Part shown: piece by piece, positions 62,081 to 64,000 of the stretch
How positions within the stretch are numbered: the stretch's first letter is position 1
Layout: the number at the start of each line of letters is the position of its first letter
Origin: Phocoena phocoena
Lineage: Eukaryota > Chordata > Mammalia > Artiodactyla > Phocoenidae
DNA length: 64,000 nucleotides
Direction: 5' to 3'
Assembly: GCF_963924675.1 (NCBI RefSeq)
Contig: NC_089228.1
Coordinates: 91,108,894 to 91,172,893, forward strand
Notes under the pieces: model-generated
The model's database searches: none
What the model saw: the letters and a program-made list of their open reading frames with translations, nothing else
Told to the model about the DNA's origin: nothing
Position numbers and translations under genes: made by a program

Positions 62081-63610
62081 TTCGAAGTATTTTCTCATCT
62101 ATTGAGAGAACTCCCCCCCTCAAATCAACTACTAAAATATCCTGAACTTGATTTAAAGTGATTTTTCGTTATTTGTCCTTTGAAACTTGTACTAACCTAC
62201 CTGTTAAACAAAAATTTTCCTCTCCTCCTATCCAAAGACCACGTTTTCTCCTCATCACTACTGAAACTTTCCGAAAAGAAAAAAAATTTTCATTCAAAGA
62301 GAAGGCAAATTCAGTTTCATTTTAATAGAACAAAAACAATAATAGAATAATAACAACAAAAGGCTACTAATTACCTGCAATCACTGTCTTTTTTGTTGTT
62401 GTTGTTAAAAATGAACCTGGGGGTATTTATTCAATACCCAGTTCCTACTCTGATGAAAGTCTTCACTTTTTCACCCCCCTCCACCTACAGCAGAACATAG
62501 GCAGGGAATTCAGAATATACGTATATGCGGGGTGCTGGAACTATTATATATAACAGTTAATTGGATATAGCTAAAATCCACAAATGAGAAGAAACAAAAA
62601 GGCACACCCTTGTGGACCATTACTAACTATGACCATAATATTTGAGCAGACATCACCACCTACAGTGACACTAACCCTACAAAAACCAAAGGAAAAGAAA
62701 GAACAGACAGGGAAGCCTGCTTGCCAGAGAAGCATTAATGCTAAGAGTACACTGTGTTCTCATTATATTGATAAATACAATATATGCTGTCTTTTAGTTA
62801 GAAAAATAAAATGGTTAAAACACAAAAGCTAGGGATTGGCTTTCATGTATGTACTACCCATCAAGTTCTGGAAAGCCAGGACAGAAGAGGGAAAAAATAG
62901 GCTGGACTTTACTTAGGTTTGACCCTTTAAGTCATACTTCTGCTATGGTTGCTCTTAAAAATTAAAGGAACAGGCTGAACATAGAATACAAAAGATCCGT
63001 AGATCTGGAGATGAAATTGACCACAGAAATTGATCATTACAGCATGTCAAGGTTTTGGCAATTTTTGAAGGGCTGTGACTTGCAAAAATACTGGTAAGAG
63101 AAATAGTACTGGCCTTATGGATAAGTGCCCTATCACACTAACACAGAAACTAAGAATGTTTCCTATCACAACCCAGAAAATAAAAACTGGCCCATCCACC
63201 CATTCATATGACTGTAATAAACCAAGCGCACACTAGCTATCAAATCCTAGCTGAAAAAACAAGAGGGCATCATTGTCTGAGAGCCAGAAGGTATGGCCCA
63301 TTGGGGAAGCAAAAGATGGAGGAGACCTGGAATTCCAGGGCCAGGAATCTTTCAGAAAGGGCTGCTTTCGCTCTTCTTTTTCCACCTGTTCTGCAGAGGC
63401 CTCAGTACATCTTCCCACATCATCCCCCGCCTCTCTCCCTCAGCCCATCAATGAGTAAAAGGGATATGCCCACGTGCACATCCACGTGACACATTCACCC
63501 CACCGCTGCTGAGTCTTCTTATATTTGCCTTTACTTAAAGAAGCTTAGAAACATTACTCTCCACTTATATGCAGTTTTTAAAAAAATTATATAGCTATAC
63601 CTTTTAAAAA

Positions 63611-63675
63611 AAAAAAAATCATTTATTTATTTATTTTTGGCTGCATTGGGTCCTCGCTGCTGCGTGCGGGCCCTC
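63611..63675 (-). mobile_element. CHR SINE, long form, strongly truncated, sense to RNF144B
   Basis: A-rich/(ATTT)n tail followed by only the tail-proximal end, ggctgcattgggtcctcgct. The head is absent. No TSD could be fixed. Confidence 0.75.
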
Positions 63676-64000
63676 AAACAACGTTTTAAATATGTTCTAA
63701 GACAAAATTCAGCTTGGAATCTCAAAAACATCTATTAACTCCAGCATGGCAGATTCCTTTATCCTGTGCCACCCCAAAGTTTTATTCTTCTCCAGCCAAC
63801 AGGGAACACAGTCGAAGGTTGTTTATAGACATGCTCAGTCTCTTCTCATTCAGGTCCTTAAACTACAGACACATCGATATGGACACTTGCCTGGGCATCC
63901 TCATTTTTCCTCTGCCCCAGCTTCATACTCAGATAATGGGGGGATAAAAGAGTTAAATGAAAAGATGGCAAGTGGAGACAGTGCTAAAGGGTGATTTAGG

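Larger units (their letters stand above)
58079..64000 (-). other. RNF144B: RNF144B upstream intron, part
   Basis: The region upstream of the exon at 58078 contains a CHR SINE (58436-58643), an L1 3' end (61203-62080), a C-run (60004-60016), an A-run (60871-60891) and a truncated CHR SINE (63611-63675). No sequence resembling the RING1 exon was found, so the intron should continue past the window edge. 58660-61200 and 62100-63600 hold nothing recognised. Confidence 0.7.

Noticed and set aside
58079..64000. Search for the RING1 exon of RNF144B
   Set aside because: No minus-strand stretch with the expected CxxC RING1 pattern and matching phase was found; it is assumed to lie beyond the window.

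Overview
The window is nuclear DNA from a mammal, most probably a cetacean. It carries about 20 copies of the tRNA-derived CHR-type SINE (head gggcttccctggtggcgcag, body tgccgatgcaggggacacgg). These occur in a short form of about 190 bp and a long form of about 310 bp, many with target-site duplications (TSDs) that can be read directly. This mix is typical of whales and dolphins. No bacterial, plasmid or viral gene organisation is present.

Only one protein-coding gene can be supported: the 3' two thirds of RNF144B (an RBR-type E3 ubiquitin ligase, also called IBRDC2 or p53RFP) on the minus strand. Five coding exons were rebuilt with matching GT-AG splice sites and reading phases: 58078-58018, 42696-42492, 40562-40418, 36839-36750 and 35341-35201 (stop codon). 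Together they encode the last 213 residues: the linker after RING1, the IBR, the catalytic RING2, the C-terminal transmembrane helix and the lysine-rich tail. The start codon and RING1 exons should lie beyond position 64000. The 3' UTR runs leftward from 35200; its end is not certain, but the candidate poly(A) signals reach to about 33738.

Regions: 1-33 kb is intergenic DNA downstream of RNF144B. It holds SINEs, an ancient interrupted L1 (about 18.9-21.1 kb), a well-preserved solo ERV LTR (21258-21782), L1 5'-end and ORF2 fragments (21.84-22.73 kb), L2, MIR, MaLR LTR and DNA-transposon remnants, and microsatellites. 33-58 kb holds the 3' UTR, exons and introns; 58-64 kb is part of the upstream intron. 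Most open frames in the window are SINE shadows or chance frames and were not annotated.

No new gene system was found. The points most worth a second look are the solo LTR with a duplicated 35-bp CCAAT-box unit, two unique-sequence clusters of transcription-factor-like motifs (14.03-14.41 kb and 50.6-50.95 kb), a pair of tandem palindromes in the presumed RNF144B 3' UTR, and a 5'-truncated SINE that still has a TSD. Repeat family names come from memory of consensus sequences and were not checked with a masking tool.
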